Counted from the stretch's first letter, positions 22,586-32,011 are shown. The stretch: 64,000 bases of DNA from a candidate division WOR-1 bacterium RIFOXYB2_FULL_46_45 (GCA_001771585.1 MEUE01000001.1:255789-319788); one strand, 5' to 3'. Numbers and translations are program-made. Notes: generated from the sequence alone by a model not told the origin.

Positions 22586-23634
22586 ACAAGATCTCTTTCT
22601 TTATTCAACAAGGAATCCTTTAAAATCCCTCTCTTTGCCAGCTTGCCAATAATTTGATTTAAGTATTTTGGAGGCAAACCGTTCCCCGGCCTTTTTATCG
22701 TTAGCATTTTATGGTTTATTTTTATTCCCTTTGGGATATTAACTGCAGCAACAATACTCTTTCTTGCAACTTTCATCGTATCTATTTCAGACTTTACCGG
22801 CACCTTTACGCCGCTGCCCAAAGCTCTCTCCACATTCCTTATTGAATTAACCATCTCTATTAACTGATTTGGCTCAATTGAAGCAAGGTGGTCCGGTCCG
22901 GGAAGCCCACAATCCAAAGTAAAATGCTTCTCGATAACACATGCCCCTAGGGCTGCTGCGGCAATCGAAACCTCAATTCCAACAGAGTGGTCGGAATATC
23001 CAGCCGGAATTTTAAATCGTTTTGCAATAGTCGCCATCGCTCTTAAATTAATATTGCTAAACTCTGCAGGATAATTAGATGTACAGTGAAGCAAAACCAG
23101 TTGTTTGTTCTTCTCTGAATATATAGTATTAACTGCACCCCTTATTTCTTTTATTCCTGCCATGCCAGTCGATAAAATAATAGGCTTCCCAAACGAAGCA
23201 ATCTGGCGAAGCAAGGGAAGATTAGTAAGGTCTCCGGAACTTATCTTAAATGCCTCAACACCAATCTTATTTAAATATTCTGCACTGATAGAATCAAAAG
23301 GAGTCGAGAGAAAGACAATCCCTTTTTTATCTGCATAGTCTTTAAGTTTCTTAAAATCAGCAAGAGGGAGCTCAAAACCTTTAGCCATTTCTATCTGAGA
23401 CCTAGAATTGCCCGTATTTTTTATCTGATATCTTGCCTTGGGGGCGTGTTCAGTCATTACTTCTTCTGCAATAAAGGTTTGAAACTTAACTGCACTAGCC
23501 CCAGATGAAGCAGCTGCATCAATCATTTTTCTGGCCAACTTCATACTGCCATTGTGATTAACACCGGCTTCTGCAATTATGAAAATGGGATTACTCGCCC
23601 CTATATATTTAGTTCCGATTTTTAATCTCTTCAT
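22582..23634 (-). CDS. neuB: N-acetylneuraminate/legionaminate synthase, NeuB/LegI-like
   Basis: 350 aa; FIIAEAGVNHNGSMKLARKMI, YSDHSVGIEVSIAAAALGACVIEKHFTLD. Confidence 0.95.
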   Translation of the reverse strand: MKRLKIGTKYIGASNPIFIIAEAGVNHNGSMKLARKMIDAAASSGASAVKFQTFIAEEVMTEHAPKARYQIKNTGNSRSQIEMAKGFELPLADFKKLKDYADKKGIVFLSTPFDSISAEYLNKIGVEAFKISSGDLTNLPLLRQIASFGKPIILSTGMAGIKEIRGAVNTIYSEKNKQLVLLHCTSNYPAEFSNINLRAMATIAKRFKIPAGYSDHSVGIEVSIAAAALGACVIEKHFTLDCGLPGPDHLASIEPNQLIEMVNSIRNVERALGSGVKVPVKSEIDTMKVARKSIVAAVNIPKGIKINHKMLTIKRPGNGLPPKYLNQIIGKLAKRGILKDSLLNKERDLV

Positions 23635-23641
23635 ATTCTAA

Positions 23642-24343
23642 TCAAATCCCACCATCAATATTTATAGTGGCCCCATTTACACATTGTGATTCTATTAAAA
23701 ATTTAATAGCTCGAACAACATCCGCAGTCTGTCCAAGTGTTTTGGATGGAATTTGATTTATTAAGGTTTCTTTTAAGGTGTCACTAAGTTTGCTATATAA
23801 TCCACTCTCAAAATGTCCGAGAGCCAAAACATTTGACGTAATATTAAATCGAGCATATTCTTTAGCCAAAACTCGCGACATCCCTATCAAACCCGTTTTA
23901 GTAGTTGAATAAGCTATGGTCCCAATATCTCCACATTCTCCCCCTCGAGAAGAAATATGAATTATTCGCCCCCATTTTTTATTAACCATTATGGGAAGCA
24001 AGGCTTGGGTTAAAAGAAAATTCCCTTTTAGGTTCACTGACATCATTTTATCCCAATCCGTTTCCGAATAATTAGCGACCAATCCGTCGATTTTTACAGC
24101 AGCAAAATGAATTACAATTACTCTAGAGGACTTAAACTTATTCTTAAATTTATTAACAAAGGCTCTAATCTCAATAGAATTCTCCAAATCCAATTGCTCA
24201 CAAACTAAATTATTCCTTCCTAAATGCTGGATTTGGGTTTTATTAAAAATACCGATCACCTCGTCGATATCAAGCAAATATGGCAAGATGACTTTCCCTA
24301 TTCCTCCAGATGCACCAGTCAAAACTATCATTCTACCCCCCAC
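23642..24343 (-). CDS. SDR family oxidoreductase (FabG-like), paralog of 3422-4120
   Basis: 233 aa; TGASGGIGKVI, YSTTKTGLIGMSRVLAKEYARFNITSNVLALG. Confidence 0.9.
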   Translation of the reverse strand: MGGRMIVLTGASGGIGKVILPYLLDIDEVIGIFNKTQIQHLGRNNLVCEQLDLENSIEIRAFVNKFKNKFKSSRVIVIHFAAVKIDGLVANYSETDWDKMMSVNLKGNFLLTQALLPIMVNKKWGRIIHISSRGGECGDIGTIAYSTTKTGLIGMSRVLAKEYARFNITSNVLALGHFESGLYSKLSDTLKETLINQIPSKTLGQTADVVRAIKFLIESQCVNGATINIDGGI

Positions 24344-24363
24344 ATTAAATTAAACATTTTTTG

Positions 24364-25059
24364 CTAAAGACTAAAAATTTGCTTATAATACAATTCTCCA
24401 TCTTTATCCATAAATTCACGCAAACTATCGACATACTTATTCTTGGGCAGCCTTTTGATCCTTTCCTCCATTTTCTTGGCAGAGTCCCAATATTGGCCCC
24501 TATTCTTTATTATTGTCAAATAATCTTTATAAATTGCGGCTATCCAAATCACATCAACAACTTCACGCCCTTTTACAAATAATTGGCGTTTAAATCCCTC
24601 GGCACGATAACCAAGTAATTCCATTCTTTGTTGCCATCCTGCAGCTAAATTAATATGTTGGCCGCCATGAATTCTATCAAGGCCCAATACTTGAAAACCA
24701 TGCTCACTAATTCTGGCAATAGATTCAAGAGCAATAAGCGGTGATCGTAGTACATCCATGGAAGAATCGACAATTATGGAAATTCCGGCAACTCTTTTAA
24801 TATAATCGATTACTGATAGTGTAACCACTCCCAAATAATCTTTTTTGTTGGAAATAATGAGAGGAAGCGCACCTTCTTTTTGTTGTTTTTCAAGAAAATC
24901 AACCTGGAGAGCCGGTGTATTCGGAAATGCGCGCTTTAGTGTATATCGTGCAATCTTGGGATCGTTAAGCCATGAATACCAATTTGATTTTTCGGCAAAT
25001 TCTCTGGTTGGTATGCATAAATCAATAATTTCCCCAGAAATAAAAACATCAAGCTTCAC
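24364..25059 (-). CDS. GNAT-family acyltransferase (PseH-like possible)
   Basis: 231 aa; WYSWLNDPKIARYTL..., ALESIARISEHGFQVLGLDRIHGGQHINLAAGWQQRMELLGYRAEG. Confidence 0.75.
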   Translation of the reverse strand: MKLDVFISGEIIDLCIPTREFAEKSNWYSWLNDPKIARYTLKRAFPNTPALQVDFLEKQQKEGALPLIISNKKDYLGVVTLSVIDYIKRVAGISIIVDSSMDVLRSPLIALESIARISEHGFQVLGLDRIHGGQHINLAAGWQQRMELLGYRAEGFKRQLFVKGREVVDVIWIAAIYKDYLTIIKNRGQYWDSAKKMEERIKRLPKNKYVDSLREFMDKDGELYYKQIFSL

Positions 25060-25081
25060 GTGATCCTCCTAGTCAAAATAT

Positions 25082-25333
25082 TTAAATCAAAGAATTATCT
25101 TTAAGTAATTGTAAGATTTTTTTTACCGAATCCGCATTAGCCATTCCCTTAATACCGGCAACTTTCCCGTCTAAAAAATCATCAAGAGCGGATAGAATAC
25201 TAAGGTGTCCTAAAGAATCCCACACAGTAACATTCCAAACAGAACTCTCAATAGTTATTAAGCCCGCCTCAAGATTTAGAGCCTTTTGAATAATATCCAA
25301 AACTTCTTTTTCACTTTTCTTATTCATGCACAT
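25082..25333 (-). CDS. Acyl carrier protein-like, paralog of 5082-5342
   Basis: 83 aa; VTVWDSLGHLSILSALDDFLDGKVAGIKGMANADSVKKILQLLKD. Confidence 0.85.
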   Translation of the reverse strand: MCMNKKSEKEVLDIIQKALNLEAGLITIESSVWNVTVWDSLGHLSILSALDDFLDGKVAGIKGMANADSVKKILQLLKDNSLI

Positions 25334-25971
25334 TCACCTCCTTTTATCCTTTTTAATAAAATTTGTTCAACCAGCCAAAAATCAAAAGGATCATCAATTT
25401 CGAACTGTTGCTCTTTATCCACAATAAATTTCTCTATTTTTTTTCCAAACATCATGCCTTGCTTTATTACTTCCGATTTAATAACATAAGCAACTCCGAC
25501 ATTATAGAAAAAACCGCCAATATCCTGCCGCCGGCTAGTGCTAGAGCCATATTCTGTATAGGTGCAATTAAACCCTGTTGCCAGGTTATCCGCACCGTTA
25601 TCTTTAAATTTCTTTATACATAAATCGAGCATCCCTTCATCTCGGACAGGAGAAGTGGGCTCAAGCAAAACAACCGCTTCTGCATCAACAACACTTAAAA
25701 CATGCTGCAACGCAGAAAGAGTTGTAGTATCGTCAGTTGCCAGTTCTTTCGGACGATCGATTACTTCTGCGCCAAATTGTTTTGCAATACTTGCGATTTC
25801 GACATCTTCTGTCGAAACAACCAATCTGTCAATCAACCTGGATTTTTTCGCCGCCTCAATCGTCCAGGCAATCAAAGGCTTGCCCGCTATCATCTTTATA
25901 TTTTTGCGAGGAACCCCTTTGCTCCCTCCCCGCGCTAAAATAACTCCTAATATCATCAGTAGATCGTCCAA
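25324..25971 (-). CDS. neuA: CMP-nonulosonate cytidylyltransferase, NeuA/LegF-like
   Basis: 215 aa; LGVILARGGSKGVPRKNIKMIAGKPLIAWTIEAAKKS, VLLEPTSPVR. Confidence 0.94.
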   Translation of the reverse strand: MDDLLMILGVILARGGSKGVPRKNIKMIAGKPLIAWTIEAAKKSRLIDRLVVSTEDVEIASIAKQFGAEVIDRPKELATDDTTTLSALQHVLSVVDAEAVVLLEPTSPVRDEGMLDLCIKKFKDNGADNLATGFNCTYTEYGSSTSRRQDIGGFFYNVGVAYVIKSEVIKQGMMFGKKIEKFIVDKEQQFEIDDPFDFWLVEQILLKRIKGGECA

Positions 25972-26699
25972 CCTCCATCAACCAACAAATTATGGCCGGT
26001 TATATATTTTGCCTTATCCGAGATCAGGAAGCGGACAGCATCCGCGATATCCGACGAGTCCGCCATCTTGCCGAGCGGAGTCCTAGATGCGTAGACTTCC
26101 GAGAACTTGCTCCCGCCTTTTTGCGAGTCGCCAACACCGCCCGGCGAAACCGCGTTACAACGAATATTATATTTGCCATACTTTGCCGCAACCCACTTAC
26201 AAAAATGAATCATGCCGGCCTTAGCAACCGAATACACCAAAGGAGAAGTTATCTTCATTCCTTCATAAACAGCAAAGGTCGGAGCAACTACCCCCTGAAT
26301 TGAACCTATGTTAATTATGCTCCCTTTTTTTTGTTCTTTCATATAAGGGATAACCAGCTTAGTCAACATGAAACTGGCCAACAGATTGACTTCCAGTACT
26401 TTTCTAAAAGTATCAACAGAATAATCTTCCAACTCATTAGCAATTCCAGGAGGCTGGCAGGAGGCATTATTGATTAATCCGCAAATCGGCATTTTTATTG
26501 ATTTTAAATGCTCAGAAAGTTTTTCAATATCCTGTTCATTTGAAATATCACATTTAAAAAATTCACCTAAATACTCACCCGAAGGGTCATTAATATCCAA
26601 AAGAAGCATCTTATAACCATCTTCTTGTAAAACTTTGGCGTAACTCTGACCTAAAACACCAAGCCCTCCTGAAATAAGAATTAATTCAGACTTATCCAT
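25956..26699 (-). CDS. SDR oxidoreductase (PtmA-like)
   Basis: 247 aa; ILISGGLGVLGQSYAKVL, NIGSIQG, YSVAKAG, SPGGV; adjacent to neuA-like gene. Confidence 0.85.
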   Translation of the reverse strand: MDKSELILISGGLGVLGQSYAKVLQEDGYKMLLLDINDPSGEYLGEFFKCDISNEQDIEKLSEHLKSIKMPICGLINNASCQPPGIANELEDYSVDTFRKVLEVNLLASFMLTKLVIPYMKEQKKGSIINIGSIQGVVAPTFAVYEGMKITSPLVYSVAKAGMIHFCKWVAAKYGKYNIRCNAVSPGGVGDSQKGGSKFSEVYASRTPLGKMADSSDIADAVRFLISDKAKYITGHNLLVDGGWTIY

Positions 26700-27661
26700 T
26701 TTTCCTCCTTCGAAGAACGCTCCATAGCATCAACAACTCTCATAACATTTACGGCAGAATCAATATCAACCAAGGGTTTTCCTTCTCCCCTGATTATTCC
26801 AATAAAATTCCTTATTTCATCAATGTAAGTTTCGGCAAACCTGGGACCTTCCGGCAATTTAAAAACCTCATCGGCCGAACCTTTTGTTTTTTCATAATAT
26901 TGAATACTGGCCTCATTTAAATCGGCCTCAAGCGTTCCGTTCTCGGCAATCACCTGCAAACCGCGCAAAGGCTTGTGAGACAAATAGTCCATATGCAATT
27001 CTACCATCATTCTGCCGCCATAATCAAAAATGGCCAAACTAAGATCGTCAGAAGAAATCTCTAATGCACTTATTTTATTTATAGAAGCAAAAACCCTTCT
27101 GGGCAAACCAAAAAACCATAAAAGATAATCGATTTCATGCACCAGTTCAATATGGACCCCCCCTCCTAATTCGCTTTTAGCGCTGATGGTTTCCCGATAA
27201 TCAACATTTTTTCTCCAATTAGGAAGATACGATCCTACATGCGCGCGAACGGAATAAATCCCGCCAAGCTTAGGCAAAAAATCTTTCATAAAAGAGAGAA
27301 GCGAATAATATCTTAAGTTGTAGGCAATATCATATTTAACAAATTTATCTATTATTTTTTTCATTTTAAAAGCAGCTGCCAGATCGTGCGCTGGCGGTTT
27401 TTCCAGAAGGAAAGGAATATTTCTCTCAACTAAAATAGCAACATCATCCAAATGCTTTGCTGTGGGGGAACAGACAACTGCACCGTCTAAAGCCCCTTCC
27501 GCCTCAATCGCTTCTTTTATCGAATAATACTCTCTGTACCCGTCTTTATTAGGATTATTATTTGAATGTCTTAACAAGACAACTTGGCATCCCAAGTCAA
27601 TTAAATTTTTAGCGTGCCGTTTTCCGATTGAGCCATAACCAATGACCAGAATTTTCATCAA
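26681..27661 (-). CDS. Gfo/Idh/MocA family oxidoreductase
   Basis: 326 aa; KILVIGYGSIGKRHAKNLIDLGCQV, FLLEKPPAHDLAAAFKM (EKP motif). Confidence 0.92.
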   Translation of the reverse strand: MMKILVIGYGSIGKRHAKNLIDLGCQVVLLRHSNNNPNKDGYREYYSIKEAIEAEGALDGAVVCSPTAKHLDDVAILVERNIPFLLEKPPAHDLAAAFKMKKIIDKFVKYDIAYNLRYYSLLSFMKDFLPKLGGIYSVRAHVGSYLPNWRKNVDYRETISAKSELGGGVHIELVHEIDYLLWFFGLPRRVFASINKISALEISSDDLSLAIFDYGGRMMVELHMDYLSHKPLRGLQVIAENGTLEADLNEASIQYYEKTKGSADEVFKLPEGPRFAETYIDEIRNFIGIIRGEGKPLVDIDSAVNVMRVVDAMERSSKEEKWISLN

Positions 27662-28969
27662 TTAATCCCTTAAGCTGAACGCGCTGATAGGTTTTCCTTC
27701 AATTTTATTCCTCAAAGAACAACTCAATAAAGCATCTTTAAGCAATCCGAATACTTCATCATAAACCTGCAGAGTGTATTCAATATCTTTACTCTGGTGC
27801 GCAAAACTGGCATGATGATAACCAACGAACAAAACTCCTCTTTTAACGCTTTCTTGCTGCAAATAAGATCTGATCTCATTAACAGAAAAATCCTTGTCTG
27901 GAAAAATTATCAGGTGGGTCATAGGAGCCAGGCCGACAATATCCAAGATGCTGTTAAGTTCATACTTATCAATTATTTTTCTTATACCATCTTTTAGCAT
28001 CGCCCCCATTTTCCAAACATGCGAAATGACCCCATCCCGCTGAATTATTGCAAGCGTCTTTATGCCTGCAGCCAATGATGCCTTTTCTGTGGCATACGAC
28101 GCGGAGAAGAAACACTTTTCATCCTCTAACTGTTTCATAAGATGTTTCTTGCCCGCCAGAGCACTTAAAGGGAAACCATTGGCAAGCGCCTTGCCAAATA
28201 TTGCAAGGTCCGGAATAACATTGAAATACTTTTGTCCCCCTCCCACATCCAGACGAAACCCCGTCTTCATTTCATCAAAAATCAGGACGATATTATTATC
28301 CTCCGTTAACTTTCTGATTTTTTCAAGAAATCCTTTCTTGGGCTCATAATTAATGATCGGCTCCATGATCAAGGCGGCTATATCAGAAGATTGCTCCTTA
28401 ATGGTTTTTTCAATAGATTCAAGATCATTATAATTGTGAGAAATAATCCACTCCGACATTAATTGAGGAATGCCTTTATTCCTGGGGGTGGAAGAGGTAA
28501 ACCAATCATGAAAACCATGATAACCACTAACGGTTATTATTTTTAACTTTTTAGTATAATTTCTTGCCAATTTGATTGCGGCTTCACAAGAATCGGAACC
28601 GTTTTTAACAAACCGAACCATCTCGGCACAAGGGACTATTTCAATTATCTTTTTTGCCAGAACAGATTCTTCTTGACACGAAAGCGTATAGATAAGACCA
28701 TCATCAATAGCCGATTTGGCCGCCGCATTAACTTCCGGATTTGAATAACCTAAAAGAATTATACTCAATGCCATCGCATAATCAAGAAATTCATTGCCAT
28801 CCAAATCGTAAATCCGACATCCTTTTGCTTCCTTGATATACAAAGGAGAACTTCCAATGACAAAAAAATTAGGATTTCTGCTGAAGGTGGAAGTTCCCAT
28901 CGGAATAACTTCAAGAGCATTGTTGTAATTTTCTAATGATTTATCGAATTTCATTTTATTTCCCTCCAT
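27662..28969 (-). CDS. Class III aminotransferase (glutamate-1-semialdehyde aminotransferase-like)
   Basis: 435 aa; IFDEMKTGFRLDVGGGQKYFNVIPDLAIFGKALANGFPLSALAGK. Confidence 0.92.
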   Translation of the reverse strand: MEGNKMKFDKSLENYNNALEVIPMGTSTFSRNPNFFVIGSSPLYIKEAKGCRIYDLDGNEFLDYAMALSIILLGYSNPEVNAAAKSAIDDGLIYTLSCQEESVLAKKIIEIVPCAEMVRFVKNGSDSCEAAIKLARNYTKKLKIITVSGYHGFHDWFTSSTPRNKGIPQLMSEWIISHNYNDLESIEKTIKEQSSDIAALIMEPIINYEPKKGFLEKIRKLTEDNNIVLIFDEMKTGFRLDVGGGQKYFNVIPDLAIFGKALANGFPLSALAGKKHLMKQLEDEKCFFSASYATEKASLAAGIKTLAIIQRDGVISHVWKMGAMLKDGIRKIIDKYELNSILDIVGLAPMTHLIIFPDKDFSVNEIRSYLQQESVKRGVLFVGYHHASFAHQSKDIEYTLQVYDEVFGLLKDALLSCSLRNKIEGKPISAFSLRD

Positions 28970-30141
28970 TATTTTAAAGCAAAAACTGTTTTTTCTATCT
29001 CAGCATCACCAAATAAAACCGGATTTTGTTCAAAAGCTGTTCTTACTTTGGTTGAATTATCAATTATAAGACGCAAATCGGCCTCTGTTTTTACTCCAAA
29101 ACCAAATAAGCTGGTTGGGATTCCCAAATCGTCACTAAGCTTCTTTATTTCTTCTGCAAATCTAAGTGATTTTTCTTTGTCAGATAGCCTTGGTTCGTCA
29201 AAAACAAGGTTAAATAACTGAGAATATTCTTCATAACCATTTGTTACATTGTATCTAATCACCTCGGGCAAAAATACTGATCCGGCCAAACCATGAGGAA
29301 CATCGAAATATACACCTAGCGGGTAGCTCAATGCTCCGGCCGGTCCGGCACCAGAATTCATCAGTGCAATTCCGGCAAAGCCACTGCCAATTAACAAACT
29401 AAGCTTGGTTTCTTTTGATCTGTCCCCAGCCGCAATTTTTTTTAGATTAACAAACAATAATTTAAAAGCTTCTCTCGAAAACATCCTTGACATATAAGTT
29501 GCGTTCTTTGCAACAAAACTTTCAAGGGTATGCGTCATTGCATCCATTCCGGCAGAAGCGAATATTTTTAGCGGGCAGCTATCTAGCAATCGAGAATCAT
29601 ATAGTCCTAATCGGGGATAATTGTATTCAGTATTAATTCCCAACTTCCACTTTTCATTGCTATCAATAAAAACCGCATAAGGAGTAACTTCACTTCCTGT
29701 CCCGGCAGTTGAAGGCAACGCCACCACAGGAAGAGGAATATTTTTTACTTTATCAAACCCTCTATAATTAATGGCCTTCCCCTCATTGGTCTGTAAAGTT
29801 GCCAACCCTTTTGTCAAATCAAGTGTACTCCCTCCCCCTACTCCAACAAAACAGTCGAGTTTTTGCCTAATAAATTGTTTTTTTACCTCCTCCAAATAAT
29901 CATAAGTCGGCTCCGGCATAGTACAGACCAATAATTCAACCTGCCCCATTTCTTTTTTTAATATTTCAATAATCTCTTCAATATAATCATTGTTATCATA
30001 TAACCCCTTATCAATAATGAGTCCGATGTTTTTCCATTTGTTGGCTTTTAAGTAGGTTGGAAGATCAAACGCTATCCCTTCTCCAGAAATTAATTCTGTC
30101 CTCATTATAAATCTAATCTTTTCCTTTAAATAATCCTTCAT
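28969..30141 (-). CDS. Iron-containing alcohol dehydrogenase
   Basis: 390 aa; GVGGGSTLDLTKGLATL, ALPSTAGTGSEVTPYAVF, GMDAMTHTLESFV, DVPHGLAGSVFLPEVIRYN. Confidence 0.93.
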   Translation of the reverse strand: MKDYLKEKIRFIMRTELISGEGIAFDLPTYLKANKWKNIGLIIDKGLYDNNDYIEEIIEILKKEMGQVELLVCTMPEPTYDYLEEVKKQFIRQKLDCFVGVGGGSTLDLTKGLATLQTNEGKAINYRGFDKVKNIPLPVVALPSTAGTGSEVTPYAVFIDSNEKWKLGINTEYNYPRLGLYDSRLLDSCPLKIFASAGMDAMTHTLESFVAKNATYMSRMFSREAFKLLFVNLKKIAAGDRSKETKLSLLIGSGFAGIALMNSGAGPAGALSYPLGVYFDVPHGLAGSVFLPEVIRYNVTNGYEEYSQLFNLVFDEPRLSDKEKSLRFAEEIKKLSDDLGIPTSLFGFGVKTEADLRLIIDNSTKVRTAFEQNPVLFGDAEIEKTVFALK

Positions 30142-30159
30142 TTTTTCCTCCTTTTAATT

Positions 30160-30858
30160 TTAAACATTTACTCCTCCTGGCAAACATTTTGATATCTTCC
30201 CCCAATACTCCAAAAAAAACGCCAAAAAAGCGCCTATAAATAACCCCACTCCCCCTCCCATCCCCACATTCTTCTTTGTATCCTTATTATACGGTCTTGA
30301 CGGCGCCACCGCCTCATCCAAAATCTGCAAATTAACACTCATCGCCTTTTGGTTAAGAAATTTTGTCAGTCCCCTGGCATAAGCATTGGCTATATCTGCC
30401 GCTACCTGCGGATCACTCCATTGAGCCGTTATCTTGTTGTCTTTCTTTCCTATTAAACCGGATTGTATCGCGGAAGAAAATTCGTCCAAAGTCGGCTCCT
30501 GACCAATCCACACATTATTCTGACTGTCCCATTTTTTAGCAAAAATAACCCTTTTAAGATTACTGCTTTCGGCTATTGACCTGGCCAAGGAGCGACTCTT
30601 CAAAATTATATCTATATTTACATCATCCGAACTACCACCACCTCCTCCTCCCAAAAAAGACAACCCGGACAATGCCGAAGCCAATCCCCCCATCCCCGAA
30701 CTCATCGACAACAAGGTCACTTCCGCCTTGTACATCTTGGGAGTACGCCAGCCCTGGATGAGTCCGACGAATAATCCAATAATTGTGAAAGCGATAATCA
30801 GGTTCTTCCGCTTCACTATGACTCTTATGTAATCCATCAAGTTTATTTCGTCTTCCAT
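30160..30858 (-). CDS. wzz: Wzz/chain-length determinant family protein
   Basis: 232 aa; N-term EINLMDYIRVIVKRKNLIIAFTIIGLFVGLIQG, C-terminal TM; Gly-rich SFLGGGGGGSS loop. Confidence 0.85.
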   Translation of the reverse strand: MEDEINLMDYIRVIVKRKNLIIAFTIIGLFVGLIQGWRTPKMYKAEVTLLSMSSGMGGLASALSGLSFLGGGGGGSSDDVNIDIILKSRSLARSIAESSNLKRVIFAKKWDSQNNVWIGQEPTLDEFSSAIQSGLIGKKDNKITAQWSDPQVAADIANAYARGLTKFLNQKAMSVNLQILDEAVAPSRPYNKDTKKNVGMGGGVGLFIGAFLAFFLEYWGKISKCLPGGVNV

Positions 30859-30875
30859 CGTCGCTTCGCTCCTTT
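30834..30875. repeat. 42-bp direct repeat copy A (5' end of wzz gene)
   Basis: CCATCAAGTTTATTTCGTCTTCCATCGTCGCTTCGCTCCTTT; copy at 32012-32053 differs by one base. Confidence 0.95.
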
Positions 30876-30877
30876 CC

Positions 30878-30912
30878 AGTACTAAGTACTAAGGATTAAG
30901 TACTAAGTGCTA
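30878..30912. repeat. Heptamer array (AGTACTA-type), 5 units
   Basis: AGTACTA AGTACTA AGGATTA AGTACTA AGTGCTA; overlaps the stop codon of the four-helix-bundle gene. Confidence 0.9.
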
Positions 30913-31283
30913 GATACCGTATTGGCTTTTAACTTGGCTTGCAATCCGCAAAGCATCCTGCCAATTTCGCTACATATTTCATCTAATTCATCGTATTCTT
31001 TTTGGTTTATATTCCCAAGATCTAAAGCCAAAATCAAATGATATTTGGTTTCCTCAAGTGAACTGTCGGCAATATTTAAAAAATAAGCGAACTCTTTATT
31101 GCTTCTTCTCTTAAACCCTTCGACAATATTAGTTGGAATCGATGCCGCGGATCGCCGGATCTGGGAAGTCAAACCAAATCTTTCTTCCGAAGGAAACTTT
31201 TTGGTAATCTTATAGACTCCGATTACCAGTTGATGCGCCTTCTGCCACACTTTTAAATCTCTAAACGTTTTTATCATTCCCAT
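30903..31283 (-). CDS. Four-helix bundle protein (S23/IVP family)
   Basis: 126 aa; FRDLKVWQKAHQLVIGVYKITKKFPSEERFGLTSQIRRSAASIPTNIVEGFKR signature. Confidence 0.95.
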   Translation of the reverse strand: MGMIKTFRDLKVWQKAHQLVIGVYKITKKFPSEERFGLTSQIRRSAASIPTNIVEGFKRRSNKEFAYFLNIADSSLEETKYHLILALDLGNINQKEYDELDEICSEIGRMLCGLQAKLKANTVSST

Positions 31284-31314
31284 ACTTAATCCTTAGTACT
31301 TACCACTTAGTACT
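31243..31314. repeat. 72-bp perfect direct repeat copy A (5' end of four-helix-bundle gene plus upstream heptamer array)
   Basis: TGCCACACTTTTAAATCTCTAAACGTTTTTATCATTCCCATACTTAATCCTTAGTACTTACCACTTAGTACT, identical to 32101-32172. Confidence 0.97.
31284..31314. repeat. Heptamer array (AGTACTA-type) in inverted orientation, about 4.4 units
   Basis: Minus strand AGTACTA AGTGGTA AGTACTA AGGATTA AGT directly followed by the ATG of the four-helix-bundle gene. Confidence 0.9.
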
Positions 31315-31352
31315 GTTTTTCAATCCCGCTCCCATTTTTCTTTTTCCTCTAA

Positions 31353-31376
31353 GACCCTAGGGTCCTATGACCCTAT
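31353..31376. repeat. Octamer array (ATAGGGTC-type)
   Basis: Minus strand ATAGGGTC ATAGGACC CTAGGGTC; hepT stop codon lies in it. Confidence 0.8.
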
Positions 31377-31709
31377 CCCCATTAGTATTTCTTCAAATTC
31401 CGTTTTTAGTTTTGGCAATTCTGTTTTCACCGTATCCCAAACTATCTCGTATTTCACCCCAAAATATTCATGGATCAATTTGTCTCTCATACCAGCCATT
31501 TCTTTCCATGGAACATGGTTATATTGACTTTTAATCGATTTTGGAATGTTTTTTGACGCTTCTCCAATTACTTCAAGCGCTCGAACCACGGCAAAAGCGG
31601 TTTTTTCGTCATCCCTGAAAGCGTCATAAGTTAATTTACCCGTAAACTTTTGAGCCTTATCGATAGCATCAATAACATCACGAAGATAATCCCGAGCATC
31701 TCTTTTCAT
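31365..31709 (-). CDS. hepT: HepT-like HEPN ribonuclease toxin (DUF86)
   Basis: 114 aa; RDYLRDVIDAIDKAQKFTGKLTYDAFRDDEKTAFAVVRALEVIGEASKNIP...MRDKLIHEYFGV (RX4-6H motif). Confidence 0.93.
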   Translation of the reverse strand: MKRDARDYLRDVIDAIDKAQKFTGKLTYDAFRDDEKTAFAVVRALEVIGEASKNIPKSIKSQYNHVPWKEMAGMRDKLIHEYFGVKYEIVWDTVKTELPKLKTEFEEILMGIGS

Positions 31710-32008
31710 ATGTAAACTACCTCATCCAATATGTATTTGCCAATGGTTGGCTTCAAGGCATCCTTCATGACTAAATCAACCTTTATCCCCAACAAGTCGC
31801 TCAGATGATTTTCAATGCCGATAAATTTTAGTAGTCCCATCCTTTTGTTTAATCGCACAAGAAGATCCAAGTCGCTCCTCTTCTTCTCTTCCCCTCTTAC
31901 AAAAGAACCGAATATTCCGATTTCTGAAATTCCATATTTCCTGCTCAAATTCCTTTTTTGCCCTTTAAGCACCCTTTTAATTCTTTCCAGTTTCGACACC
32001 GAAAACAC
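31706..32008 (-). CDS. mntA: MntA-like minimal nucleotidyltransferase antitoxin
   Basis: 100 aa; GIFGSFVRGEEKKRSDLDLLV (GSFxRGxxxxxSDxDLLV); overlaps hepT. Confidence 0.93.
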   Translation of the reverse strand: MFSVSKLERIKRVLKGQKRNLSRKYGISEIGIFGSFVRGEEKKRSDLDLLVRLNKRMGLLKFIGIENHLSDLLGIKVDLVMKDALKPTIGKYILDEVVYI

Positions 32009-32011
32009 CTC

